Assembly: GCF_003148645.1 (NCBI RefSeq)
Contig: NZ_QGGP01000007.1
Coordinates: 1 to 64,000, forward strand
DNA from: Xanthomarina spongicola
GTDB lineage: Bacteria > Bacteroidota > Bacteroidia > Flavobacteriales > Flavobacteriaceae
Length of the DNA stretch: 64,000 bases
Reading direction: 5' to 3'
Position numbers and translations under genes: made by a program. The first letter of the stretch is position 1. The number at the start of each line of letters is the position of its first letter. The notes below the pieces were generated by a model. That model was not told the origin of the DNA, did no database searches, and saw only the letters and a program-made list of their open reading frames with translations. Below are positions 33,814-43,054 of this stretch, in pieces.

Positions 33814-36800
33814 TTATTCAACAATAAGCTTTTCAACAATTTTAAAATTACTTCCAACCAATTCGACAAAATACATGCCTTTTGATAGGTTAGAGACATT
33901 AAATTGAATGGAATTCAAATTAGAAACAGTATTCGTTTTCATTACTGATTTTCCTTGTAAATCAAAAATATTCACTTTTATGTTGCTGTTAACATTTGTA
34001 TTAAATTGAACATTCACTAGCTGAGTTGCTGGATTTGGATACATACTAAATTGGGTTGAATTAAAACCTTCAACTGAAAGATTAGCAACAAACTCTGTTT
34101 CGAATGTATTAGTTGTAACTGCTGGATTAAAATCGAAATAGATGTCTGCATAATTTGGAATTATATCTCCTTCTGCATATCCTGCTAATGGTTTAATTTT
34201 AAAATAAATATAACCATGACTGTTTGGTTCATCCATACTTTCGCTTGGCAGATTAATATCTTCAAATTCCCAAGTTAAATTACCATCTACTCTAGTTAAT
34301 ACATAATCATGACTTGCATTTAGCATTTTAAAAGTAGTAACATCTAATTGAGAATCTAATACATCTTCCACTCTTATATTTATAGCTTCAGCTGTTCCTA
34401 AGTTTTGGAAATTTATAATATAAAACAAGTAATCTTCACTTGTAAAATCATTCAACTTAATTTCTGGACCATGAGATTCAACCTTATTATTTGGATCGTA
34501 AGAATTGACTACAACTTCGGTTAATATAGACTCATTATTTTCTAAATTAATATCACTTACATTATAAACAACAGAATTAGTAATTATATCTCCAGCAACT
34601 AAACTAGGTGGAACATTTAGTCTTACTGTAACAACTTCCTCATTATTTGGCTGTAAATTATTAAAGTTTAAAATAAACCCAGTAGCAGTATTAGTTACTG
34701 TATTTCCTGGTTCTACATATAGAACATCTAAGAGAGATAATAAAGGGTCATGTGTAAACTCTACTGAACCAGACACTGGAATGCTACCCAAATTTTCAAT
34801 AATCAAATTATTATAATCAATTATCCCAGGACGAGGTGGTACATAAGACAATAGATAAACACCAATATCACTACAATCTGTTATTGGATTTACTGGAAAA
34901 TTAACCTCAACGGTCTCTCCAATGACAGCTGTAACATCTTCTACTAATGTGAAAGGCTGACTTAAACAACTATTATAACCTTCAAACATAACAAAACTAA
35001 TATCATAAGTATCACCTTCTTCTGTAATAGGAATTAAAAAACTACCTGTAGATGAATTCACATAGTTTATTACACCATCATTATTAACTTCATACGTAAA
35101 GACACCTTCGCTAAAATTTAATTCAGAAGCATCTAATACGCCATTAGAATTTTGATCGATAAATGCATTTACTTCAATAAGACCTATAGCATCAATACAG
35201 AATATATTAAAATCTATTGGTGTGTAATTATTTGTTTGACAACTAATAGAACCATCTGATTCTACTTTTATTGTAATTGTATCTCCTGAAGATGTGAATG
35301 TTAATCCAGTAACATCTCCAGAATTTCCATAAGGCGTGTCTTCATTTAAATTGGTAACACCATCAGAATCTAAAACAATTAACTCATCCCAATCTACTTC
35401 TACTTGTCCTGAATTAAAAAAGACTGTTAATGGCGCACCATTATCACTTGTAAAAGAATATTCGGTTGTTTCGTCGTTTACATAACAAAAAGTTACATTT
35501 TCTTCGCAAGCTATTGGGCAATCTGTATCTACAATTAAGTCTAACGATGTAGTATCAAAACATCCAGCAAACTGATTTTCAACTCGAACATATATTGTTT
35601 GTAGATTAGCCACTACATTCAAATATCCAGAGGAGTTTAAAGCATTCAAACCAGAATCTGCATCTGCTTGAGTTTCATAATAGCTAACCACATAATTATT
35701 AGCATTTAATCCTTCAAGAATTTCAGCATCCTTTGTGCTTAAATTAAATGTTGAGAAGCCGTCATTAGTGCCATCAAAATCACAAATCGTATATGGTGAA
35801 GGCATGATAATATTTGGTGATTCTTCAACAAAAAGTTCAACAATACCAAAGCCAATACATTCTTCAACTGTACTTTCACCTCTAGTAAAAATGGCTTGAG
35901 GATTTGAATTATTTGTATAAACTTCTGGAGAAGCTATAGGATTGTTATTATTTTGAGCATCAACTTCAGTTTCAAAAAACGTAACAGTAATATCTGTTTG
36001 ACCATTAGTTATTTCTGGTATAGTATCAGCTAAATTAAATTCTGCTATACCATCGTTAGATTCATCATCGCATTGAAACAAAGTAACAGTTTGTAGTTGC
36101 ACGCTATCTATAACATTCAAATAGCATTCAATTAAGCTATAACAATCAGAATTTTGGTCATCTACTCGAGCAATAATTGTCTGAACAAAAATTTCCTCAT
36201 TGACATAAGGACTTAATAATTCATTATTTTCATTATCAGCATCAGCAAACGTTCTATAATATCTTACTTGATAATCAGGATTTCCTCCAGTTACTGAAAC
36301 ATCCATAGATGCTAAATCAAATTCAGCAAATCCTTGCTCAAAACTGCAAGCTAGAATTTCAGATGCAAATATTGTTGGTGAAAGACTAACTATTAAATCA
36401 AACTGAGTCGTTTCGTAATTACTTGTATTGATATCATCAACACGTACATATATAGTCTGAGGATTTGTTATATTCGTATAAGTGCTAGGGTTTGTAATAA
36501 TATTCGTATCATTCTCTGCATCTACTAAGCTTTCATAATAATTTATAATACTACATGTGGTTCCTCCATTTATAATATTTGTTTGAACCGTTAAATCGAA
36601 TATAGAAAACTCCGTATCGCTACATATTTCTAAATCATCAGGGTCTTCTCCAACTAAATTTGGAGTTAAAGTTATAGTTTCTGAGATTGTAGTTGGGTTT
36701 CCTGTATTAGGATCTATATATGTAACCACTAACGTAAAAGTTTCCACTGTAGTTGGACATACATTAATTGACATATCTGTACTAATCAAAGTATTAGTCT

Positions 36801-37575
36801 GGTTGTACCACTCATAGGTATTATTTGTTGTACTACCAAATGGATTAAATCGCCATGCTTCGTTAATGGCTTCCCATTGCCCAGTATTTCGTCCAGTCGG
36901 AACAACTGCTTGAGTTCCTTCTGGGTTTTGGATTCCCACTACAGAACTTCCATTATTCCAAGTCTCGCAAAGTGGTTTGTTTAATAAGTAAACTTCAATG
37001 ACATTTGTAGTTTCATATAACACCATCATTTGCGTAGTAAATAAATCATCACATAAATAATTTGGTGCTAAACTAGTACTATAGACAAATGCTCTAAATG
37101 GAGCATCGCCAATTATTTCCCAACCATGTTGGTGTATATCCATATCATGCATGGCTCCAAAAATATTGGCGCCAATAAAGGCTGTATTTGTATTATTTGG
37201 CAATTCTTCAGTAAATGCCCATTGATGAAAACCATCAGCTAAACTTGTATCGAAAGAAATGGCACCATTCCCACTTGTTAATAATGCAGAATACGCATTC
37301 CCATAAAAATAAAAATTAAATGGCAATCCAATAGCATTACTCCATCTATCGTCTAATCCTATTAACACATTTTCTAAACCATCAAAAGTAGTTGGAGGAT
37401 TAAAAGAAATACTCTCAACTGTATAATCTATGGTATTTTCAATATTCGGAAAAGTAGCTGTAAGAGTTGAACAACCTGTCGTACAATCTAAATTTTGATC
37501 TATAATTGAGAATTGTGAAAAAGCTGAGGTTGAAAAAATGAGGGCTACTGAAAAAAAAAGTAATTTTTGCTTCAT
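33814..37575 (-). CDS. Large T9SS-exported surface protein with tandem Ig-like/DUF11-type repeats
   Basis: A 1253-residue protein with signal peptide MKQKLLFFSVALIFSTSAFSQ. About residues 30-300 form a globular domain (LDDRWSNAIGLPFNFYFYG). From about 310 to 680 come four to five degenerate ~90-residue repeats, each with an early Cys-Asp or similar, a FDL/FNL strand, a DA(E/D)N stretch and YTN..NPQTI(Y/F)VRV. Later parts carry an SdrD/DUF11-like region (FPVNPITDCSDIGVYLLSY, EEVVTVRLNVPPSL) and the type A sorting tail (FSMYPNPATQLVNVQFN). Likely surface-bound or secreted; adhesion or matrix role inferred only. Confidence 0.85.
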   Translation of the reverse strand: MKQKLLFFSVALIFSTSAFSQFSIIDQNLDCTTGCSTLTATFPNIENTIDYTVESISFNPPTTFDGLENVLIGLDDRWSNAIGLPFNFYFYGNAYSALLTSGNGAISFDTSLADGFHQWAFTEELPNNTNTAFIGANIFGAMHDMDIHQHGWEIIGDAPFRAFVYSTSLAPNYLCDDLFTTQMMVLYETTNVIEVYLLNKPLCETWNNGSSVVGIQNPEGTQAVVPTGRNTGQWEAINEAWRFNPFGSTTNNTYEWYNQTNTLISTDMSINVCPTTVETFTLVVTYIDPNTGNPTTISETITLTPNLVGEDPDDLEICSDTEFSIFDLTVQTNIINGGTTCSIINYYESLVDAENDTNIITNPSTYTNITNPQTIYVRVDDINTSNYETTQFDLIVSLSPTIFASEILACSFEQGFAEFDLASMDVSVTGGNPDYQVRYYRTFADADNENNELLSPYVNEEIFVQTIIARVDDQNSDCYSLIECYLNVIDSVQLQTVTLFQCDDESNDGIAEFNLADTIPEITNGQTDITVTFFETEVDAQNNNNPIASPEVYTNNSNPQAIFTRGESTVEECIGFGIVELFVEESPNIIMPSPYTICDFDGTNDGFSTFNLSTKDAEILEGLNANNYVVSYYETQADADSGLNALNSSGYLNVVANLQTIYVRVENQFAGCFDTTSLDLIVDTDCPIACEENVTFCYVNDETTEYSFTSDNGAPLTVFFNSGQVEVDWDELIVLDSDGVTNLNEDTPYGNSGDVTGLTFTSSGDTITIKVESDGSISCQTNNYTPIDFNIFCIDAIGLIEVNAFIDQNSNGVLDASELNFSEGVFTYEVNNDGVINYVNSSTGSFLIPITEEGDTYDISFVMFEGYNSCLSQPFTLVEDVTAVIGETVEVNFPVNPITDCSDIGVYLLSYVPPRPGIIDYNNLIIENLGSIPVSGSVEFTHDPLLSLLDVLYVEPGNTVTNTATGFILNFNNLQPNNEEVVTVRLNVPPSLVAGDIITNSVVYNVSDINLENNESILTEVVVNSYDPNNKVESHGPEIKLNDFTSEDYLFYIINFQNLGTAEAINIRVEDVLDSQLDVTTFKMLNASHDYVLTRVDGNLTWEFEDINLPSESMDEPNSHGYIYFKIKPLAGYAEGDIIPNYADIYFDFNPAVTTNTFETEFVANLSVEGFNSTQFSMYPNPATQLVNVQFNTNVNSNIKVNIFDLQGKSVMKTNTVSNLNSIQFNVSNLSKGMYFVELVGSNFKIVEKLIVE

Positions 37576-37582
37576 AATAATG

Positions 37583-37590
37583 TAACTTTG
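37583..37590 (+). promoter_or_regulatory. -7 promoter element of the RNA methyltransferase gene
   Basis: TAACTTTG matches TAnnTTTG and lies 23 bp before the ATG at 37614. It overlaps the GTG at 37590 that would start a longer reading frame, which favours the ATG. Confidence 0.5.
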
Positions 37591-37613
37591 TGAGTCTAAA
37601 TATAGGTAATTTA

Positions 37614-38414
37614 ATGGCTTTCAAACAAATAACAAGTGCTAAAAATTCTTACATTAAAGAACTTGTACTTCTTAAAGAAAAATCCAGAGCACGAAAAAAA
37701 TCTGGTTTATTTTTAATTGAAGGTGTACGTGAAATTGGGCTTGCAATTAAAGGAGGATATACAATTGACACCCTTTTATTCTATCCAGAATTATTTTCTG
37801 AAGAGCAATTAAACGCTCTAACTACATCACAACATAATACGATTGAAATATCTAAAGAAGTTTACCAAAAACTAGCTCATAGAGAAACTACAGAAGGCGT
37901 TATTGCTGTTGCAAAAGCTAATGAGTTTTCTCTAATAAATTTAAGTTTCAAAAATAAAAATCCTCTAATATTAATTGCAGAAGCTCCTGAAAAACCAGGA
38001 AATATTGGAGCTCTTTTACGTACAGCTGACGCAGCAAATATAGATGCTGTAATTATTGCAAATCCAAAAACCGATTTATACAATCCTAATATTATACGTT
38101 CTAGTGTAGGTTGCATTTTCACGAATCAGATAGCAACTGGAACGACTTCTGAAATTATTCAGTTTTTAAAAGAAAACAACATTAATATTTATTGTGCTGC
38201 TTTACAAGCAAGCAAAAATTATCATACACAAGACTACACAAAACCAACAGCTTTAGTTGTTGGAACAGAAGCTACTGGACTTAGTGAAGAATGGCTAGAA
38301 AGTTCTTCTCAAAATATTATTATTCCTATGCAAGGTGAAATAGATTCTATGAATGTGTCTGTTGCAGCAGGCATCCTTATTTTTGAAGCCAAAAGACAGC
38401 GAAATTTTCTGTGA
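37614..38414 (+). CDS. SpoU/TrmH-family RNA 2'-O-methyltransferase
   Basis: A 266-residue protein from the ATG at 37614. An N-terminal substrate-binding domain (ITSAKNSYIKELVLLKEKSRARKKSGLFLIEGVREI) is followed by the knotted SPOUT domain: motif 1 APEKPGNIGALLRTADA, motif 2 LVVGTEATGLSEEW, motif 3 PMQGEIDSMNVSVAAGIL. It methylates 2'-OH in rRNA or tRNA using SAM; the exact nucleotide cannot be told. Confidence 0.92.
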   Translation: MAFKQITSAKNSYIKELVLLKEKSRARKKSGLFLIEGVREIGLAIKGGYTIDTLLFYPELFSEEQLNALTTSQHNTIEISKEVYQKLAHRETTEGVIAVAKANEFSLINLSFKNKNPLILIAEAPEKPGNIGALLRTADAANIDAVIIANPKTDLYNPNIIRSSVGCIFTNQIATGTTSEIIQFLKENNINIYCAALQASKNYHTQDYTKPTALVVGTEATGLSEEWLESSSQNIIIPMQGEIDSMNVSVAAGILIFEAKRQRNFL

Positions 38415-38453
38415 TAATTTCGAGAAAAGCACAAAAGTACTAAAATAATAAAC

Positions 38454-38593
38454 ACTTCGACTGCGCTCAGTGTGACACTGAAGATTCCTTTTAAATATTC
38501 ATAATATTATCATAACTCTTTTTGACAATAAAATAGATTTAAGTTATCTTCAATAAATTATAGTTCAAATGTCAGCTTGAGCGCAGTCGAAGG
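38454..38593. repeat. Inverted pair of CTTCGACTGCGCTCA repeats
   Basis: Left arm CTTCGACTGCGCTCAGTGTGACA (from 38455, 23 bp; core 15 bp identical) and right arm TGTCAGCTTGAGCGCAGTCGAAG (38570-38592) are inverted copies about 90 bp apart. Their core resembles the dispersed TCATTCTGAGC...GAAGAATCTC repeats found in flavobacterial intergenic DNA; a relative lies at 44334. No ORF between the arms. Confidence 0.6.
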
Positions 38594-38600
38594 CCTTTAA

Positions 38601-38927
38601 CTCCTAAAAGATATATTTATCTATTATGTTTATATTCTTAAATGTTCAGACGAATCATATTACACTGGAATTACTAATAATTTGGACAGACGTCTCAAAG
38701 AGCATATTTATGGAAAATATAAAGATTGTTACACTTATAGAAGACGACCATTAGAAATACAATTCCAAGAAACATTCATTGATGTATTACAAGCAATTTA
38801 TTTTGAAAAGAAAATTAAAAAATGGACTAAAGCTAAGAAAAAAGCTTTAATTAATGGTGATTTTGACATGCTCCAAATTCTTTCAGAATGCAGAAATGCT
38901 ACGCATTACAAGTATTACGGAGAGTAA
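38601..38927 (+). CDS. GIY-YIG nuclease-superfamily protein with no canonical start codon
   Basis: The reading frame after the stop at 38598-38600 is open for 108 codons. It encodes a normal UPF0213/GIY-YIG domain: YYVYILKC, SYYTGITNNLDRRLKEH and EKKIKKWTKAKKKALI. No in-frame ATG, GTG or TTG precedes the catalytic YYVYIL motif; the first TTG (38682) would delete it. Initiation must use a rare codon (for example ATA 38613, ATC 38619 or ATT 38634), or the start was lost when the inverted repeat ending 7 bp upstream was inserted. Coordinates are the open frame, not a proven start. Family clear, expression doubtful. Confidence 0.6.
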   Translation, partial: LLKDIFIYYVYILKCSDESYYTGITNNLDRRLKEHIYGKYKDCYTYRRRPLEIQFQETFIDVLQAIYFEKKIKKWTKAKKKALINGDFDMLQILSECRNATHYKYYGE

Positions 38928-39042
38928 CATCTTATATTAAATACGTCATATAAAAACATTAAAATGCGACAATTAGTTTCTATTTTTGTATTTGAAATAA
39001 ATTCTAAAAATTCGGAATTTAAAATATTGGAATTTTAATTTT

Positions 39043-40275
39043 ATGACAGCTACTTCCCTATTCTATATTATTATAGCCATTCTAATTATTAATTTTATTA
39101 TTGATAAAATTCTTGATGCTCTTAATGCAAAACATTTTAACGATCCTATTCCTCAAGAACTTCAAGATGTTTATGATGAATCGGAATACAAAAAATCTCA
39201 ATCCTATAAAAAAACAAATTATAAATTTGGACTTCTAACTTCTACATTTTCAATTCTTTTAACTCTTGCCTTTCTATTTTTTGATGGTTTTGAGTTTGTA
39301 GACAACATTGCTAGAAATTATTCCGAAAATCCCATTTTAATAGCACTTATTTTCTTCGGAATTATTATGATTGGAAGCGATATTCTTTCCACACCATTTT
39401 CATATTACAAAACCTTTGTAATAGAAGAACAGTTTGGATTTAACAAAACCACAAAAAAAACTTTTGTTCTGGATAAAATTAAAGGCTGGCTTATGTTAGC
39501 TATTTTGGGTGGAGGAATTCTAGCGCTTATTATTTGGTTTTATCAGTTTTCTGGTAAATATTTCTGGTTATATGCTTGGGCTTTGGTGACAGTGTTTACA
39601 GTTTTTATGAATATGTTTTATGCTAGATTAATTGTTCCTATATTCAATAAACAAAGTCCTTTAGAAGAAGGTGAATTAAGACATAAAATTTCAGCATATG
39701 CAGAAACAGTTGGTTTTAAATTAAACAAAATTTTTGTTATAGATGGGTCTAAACGAAGTACCAAAGCCAATGCCTATTTCTCTGGATTTGGGAGCGAAAA
39801 ACGTGTCACGCTTTACGATACTTTAATTAACGATTTAGATGATGATGAAATTGTTGCTGTTCTTGCCCACGAAGTAGGTCATTACAAGAAAAAACATATC
39901 ATTTTCAATTTAGTCGCTTCAGTTTTACTAACAGGATTGACACTTTATATCTTATCTATTTTTATTTCAAACCCCTTGCTTTCAAATGCTTTAGGTGTCC
40001 AAATTCCTAGTTTTCATATTGGATTAATTGCTTTTGGATTACTTTATGCACCAATTTCAGAAGTTACTAGTTTAATAATGAATTGGTTTTCCAGAACCTT
40101 TGAATATCAAGCAGATAATTATGCAAAAAATACGTATAAAGCCGAACCATTAATTTCTTCACTTAAAAAATTATCAAAAAACAGTTTGAGTAATTTAACA
40201 CCTCACAAAGCTTATGTTTTTATGCATTTTTCACATCCAACACTTTTAGAAAGAGTGAAAAATTTAAAATTATAA
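39043..40275 (+). CDS. M48-family (Ste24/CAAX prenyl protease-like) membrane metallopeptidase
   Basis: A 410-residue protein with about six TM helices. The zinc site is VAVLAHEVGHYKKKH with a downstream Glu in WFSRTFEYQADNYA. SSKRSTKANAYFSGFG-type residues (DGSKRSTKANAYFSGFGSEKR) are the family landmark before the HExxH. The full-length Ste24-like layout, rather than the shorter HtpX, is indicated by the large N-terminal TM region. Likely degrades misfolded inner-membrane proteins; bacterial substrates unknown. Confidence 0.92.
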   Translation: MTATSLFYIIIAILIINFIIDKILDALNAKHFNDPIPQELQDVYDESEYKKSQSYKKTNYKFGLLTSTFSILLTLAFLFFDGFEFVDNIARNYSENPILIALIFFGIIMIGSDILSTPFSYYKTFVIEEQFGFNKTTKKTFVLDKIKGWLMLAILGGGILALIIWFYQFSGKYFWLYAWALVTVFTVFMNMFYARLIVPIFNKQSPLEEGELRHKISAYAETVGFKLNKIFVIDGSKRSTKANAYFSGFGSEKRVTLYDTLINDLDDDEIVAVLAHEVGHYKKKHIIFNLVASVLLTGLTLYILSIFISNPLLSNALGVQIPSFHIGLIAFGLLYAPISEVTSLIMNWFSRTFEYQADNYAKNTYKAEPLISSLKKLSKNSLSNLTPHKAYVFMHFSHPTLLERVKNLKL

Positions 40276-40349
40276 CATATCAAAAAAACTAAATAATTTT
40301 AAATACAAAAGGGTTGTAAAATCATTTCATTTATACTATTTTTAAGTCT

Positions 40350-42563
40350 ATGACAGAACTAGAGCTAGAAAAAGAAAATGTTGCTATTGCTAAGGCTTAT
40401 AAAGAGTTACTTCGTGTAAGCTATAGAACCCTTACAAACGATGATAAAAAGCTTATTAGAAAAGCCTTTGATGTAGCTGTAGATGCACATAAAGACCAAC
40501 GAAGAAAATCTGGTGAAGCTTATATTTTTCACCCAATTGCTGTTGCTAAAATTGTTGCTCAAGGAATTGGCATGGACGCTACCTCTATTGCTGCAGCACT
40601 TCTCCATGATGTAGTTGAAGATAATGAAGACTACACCATTGCAGATATAGAACAATTATTTGGTGAAACAGTTGCAAAAATTGTAGATGGTCTAACTAAA
40701 ATTTCTTCATTAGACACTGAAATGGATGTGTCTTTACAAGCTGAAAATTTTAGACGTATGTTACTAACATTAAATGATGATGTTAGGGTTATTATCATAA
40801 AAATAGCAGACAGATTACATAACATGCAGACCATGGAATCCATGAGGTCTGATAAACAAGTTAAAATTGCTTCTGAAACCTTATATATATATGCGCCTTT
40901 GGCCCATAGAATTGGCCTTTATAATATTAAAACAGAACTTGAAGACTTAGGTTTAAAATATACCGAACCTGAAGTTTACAAAGACATTCTCACCAAAATT
41001 AAAGAGAGTAAAGAAGAACAAGACGCTTATATAAATGAGTTTAATAACGTTATTAAAACATCTTTAGATAAAGAGCACTTAGATTATGATATAAAAGGAC
41101 GTCCAAAATCCATTTTTTCTATTCGCAGAAAGATGCAAAACCAAGGGGTTTCTTTCGATGAAGTTTACGATAAATTTGCTGTAAGAATTATTTATAAAAG
41201 TGAGCCAGAAAACGAAAAATTTCTAGCTTGGAAAATTTACTCGATAGTAACAGATCATTTTAGACCAAATCCTACCAGACTTCGAGATTGGATTTCTTCA
41301 CCAAAATCAACTGGCTATGAAGCTTTACATATAACCGTTGTTGGACCAAAAGGTCGTTGGGTAGAAGTTCAAATTAGAAGTGAACGCATGAACGAAATAG
41401 CCGAAAAAGGCTTTGCAGCTCATTATAAATATAAAGAAGGAAGTGAAAAAGAAGATAATTTAGACACTTGGGTTGCTAAACTTCAGGAAGCACTTGAAAA
41501 CCATGAAACCAATGCAGTAGATTTTGTTGAGCAATTTAAACTCAATTTATACTCAAAAGAAATTTTTGTTTTTACTCCTAAAGGCGAATTAAAGTCATTA
41601 CCAAAAGGTGCAACTCCATTAGATTTTGCTTTTAGTATTCATACAGAAGTAGGAATGAAAACTCGTGGCGCTAAAGTAAATGGAAAATTAGTTCCATTAA
41701 GTCACGAATTAAAAAGTGGCGATCGTGTAGATATCCTTACTTCTGAAACAGCTAAGCCAAATTCTAACTGGTTAGATTATGCAACAACTGCCAGAGCTAG
41801 AGGAAAAATTAAATCTTCTCTAAAAGAAGATAAAAAGCTAATAGCCGAAGATGGTAAAGAAATTCTAAGAAGAAAATTAAAACAGTTAAAAATTGTTTTA
41901 AATGAAAAATCTGTAAACGAGTTAGTTAGCTATTTTAAACTTAAAACCAGTTTAGATTTATTTTATAGAATTGGCGTTGGTACAATTGATAATAAAATGC
42001 TTAAAGAATTTGCTTCATCTAGAAGTAATGTTTTTATGAGCTATATTAAAAATAAAATTTCAAGAAAACCAACGCTTACTAAAGAAGAATTAGATAAAGA
42101 CGAAATAACTTCTAAATACGATTTATTAGTATTTGGTAAAGAAGAAGAGAAATTAGATTATAAATTTGCTAATTGTTGCAACCCAATACCTGGAGATCCT
42201 GTATTTGGATTTTTAACCATAAATGATGGTTTAAAAGTGCATAAAAAAAATTGTCCAAATGCTGTAAGTCTTCAATCTAACTATGCCTACAGAATAATGA
42301 TCGCTAAATGGATTGACTCTTCACAGCAAGAATTTGCAGCTAAAATTATATTATCTGGAATTGACAATCTAGGACTTGTAAACGAAATCACTAAAGTTAT
42401 TTCTTCCAATATGCATGTAAATATGAAAAGTATCAGTTTTCAGAGTGATGATGGTATTTTTTCAGGAAAAATTAATGTAATTGTTAAAAACAACACCTTG
42501 CTTAAAAAACTTATGGACAACTTAAAAAAAATTAATGGTATCGATAAAGTATCTAGAGTTTAA
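40350..42563 (+). CDS. Bifunctional (p)ppGpp synthetase/hydrolase RelA/SpoT
   Basis: A 737-residue long RSH protein. HD hydrolase domain about 45-200 with HPIAVAKIVAQG, AALLHDVVEDNEDYT and KIADRLHNMQTM (HDxxED intact); synthetase domain about 230-380 with RPKSIFSIRRKM and STGYEALHITVVGPKGRWVEVQIRS; TGS domain near 410 (IFVFTPKGELKSLPKGATPLDFAF); and a C-terminal ACT domain. It makes and degrades the stringent-response alarmone. Because the hydrolase motif is intact it is SpoT/Rel-type rather than a RelA with a dead HD domain. Confidence 0.95.
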   Translation: MTELELEKENVAIAKAYKELLRVSYRTLTNDDKKLIRKAFDVAVDAHKDQRRKSGEAYIFHPIAVAKIVAQGIGMDATSIAAALLHDVVEDNEDYTIADIEQLFGETVAKIVDGLTKISSLDTEMDVSLQAENFRRMLLTLNDDVRVIIIKIADRLHNMQTMESMRSDKQVKIASETLYIYAPLAHRIGLYNIKTELEDLGLKYTEPEVYKDILTKIKESKEEQDAYINEFNNVIKTSLDKEHLDYDIKGRPKSIFSIRRKMQNQGVSFDEVYDKFAVRIIYKSEPENEKFLAWKIYSIVTDHFRPNPTRLRDWISSPKSTGYEALHITVVGPKGRWVEVQIRSERMNEIAEKGFAAHYKYKEGSEKEDNLDTWVAKLQEALENHETNAVDFVEQFKLNLYSKEIFVFTPKGELKSLPKGATPLDFAFSIHTEVGMKTRGAKVNGKLVPLSHELKSGDRVDILTSETAKPNSNWLDYATTARARGKIKSSLKEDKKLIAEDGKEILRRKLKQLKIVLNEKSVNELVSYFKLKTSLDLFYRIGVGTIDNKMLKEFASSRSNVFMSYIKNKISRKPTLTKEELDKDEITSKYDLLVFGKEEEKLDYKFANCCNPIPGDPVFGFLTINDGLKVHKKNCPNAVSLQSNYAYRIMIAKWIDSSQQEFAAKIILSGIDNLGLVNEITKVISSNMHVNMKSISFQSDDGIFSGKINVIVKNNTLLKKLMDNLKKINGIDKVSRV

Positions 42564-42572
42564 AAATTAATG

Positions 42573-42580
42573 TAAATTTG
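42573..42580 (+). promoter_or_regulatory. -7 promoter element upstream of the fur-like gene
   Basis: TAAATTTG matches TAnnTTTG, 10 nt before the ATG at 42591, in the 27-bp gap after spoT. The predicted leader is very short. Confidence 0.4.
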
Positions 42581-42590
42581 CGGTGGAATT

Positions 42591-43043
42591 ATGAGTTTAA
42601 AAACAGATACAAAAAATCAGGAAATTGTAAAAAACGTCTTTACAGCTTTTTTAGAACAAAAAAGTCATCGTAAAACTCCTGAACGTTTCGCTATATTACA
42701 AGAAATATATAATAGCGAAGAGCATTTCGATATTGAATCTTTATACTTAAGTATGAAAAACAAAAAATATCGTGTGTCTCGTGCAACTCTTTATAATACT
42801 ATAGAATTACTATTGGAATGTGGCTTGGTTAGAAAGCACCAATTTGGACAAAATCAAGCACATTACGAAAAATCTTATTTCGATAAACAACACGACCATG
42901 TTATTTTAACCGATACAGGTGAAGTTATCGAATTTTGCGATCCAAGAATTCAAAGCATAAAAAAAACAATCGAAGAAGTTTTTGATATCGAAATCAAAAA
43001 CCATTCACTCTACTTTTACGGCAACAGAAAAACAACTAAATAA
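42591..43043 (+). CDS. Fur-family transcriptional regulator
   Basis: A 150-residue Fur/PerR/Zur-type repressor: HTH in [29 protein letters not shown] and [20 protein letters not shown]; metal site in [22 protein letters not shown]. The paired CxxC motifs that hold structural zinc in many Fur proteins are absent; only isolated Cys are seen. The regulated metal or peroxide cannot be told. Situated between spoT and purA and probably co-transcribed with purA (11-bp gap). Confidence 0.9.
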   Translation: MSLKTDTKNQEIVKNVFTAFLEQKSHRKTPERFAILQEIYNSEEHFDIESLYLSMKNKKYRVSRATLYNTIELLLECGLVRKHQFGQNQAHYEKSYFDKQHDHVILTDTGEVIEFCDPRIQSIKKTIEEVFDIEIKNHSLYFYGNRKTTK

Positions 43044-43054
43044 CTTATTTTACA

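Noticed and set aside
38682-38927. GIY-YIG gene starting at TTG 38682 (81 residues)
   Set aside because: This start removes the YYVYIL...YTGITNN catalytic half, which is encoded in the same open frame immediately upstream. The start must be earlier or missing.
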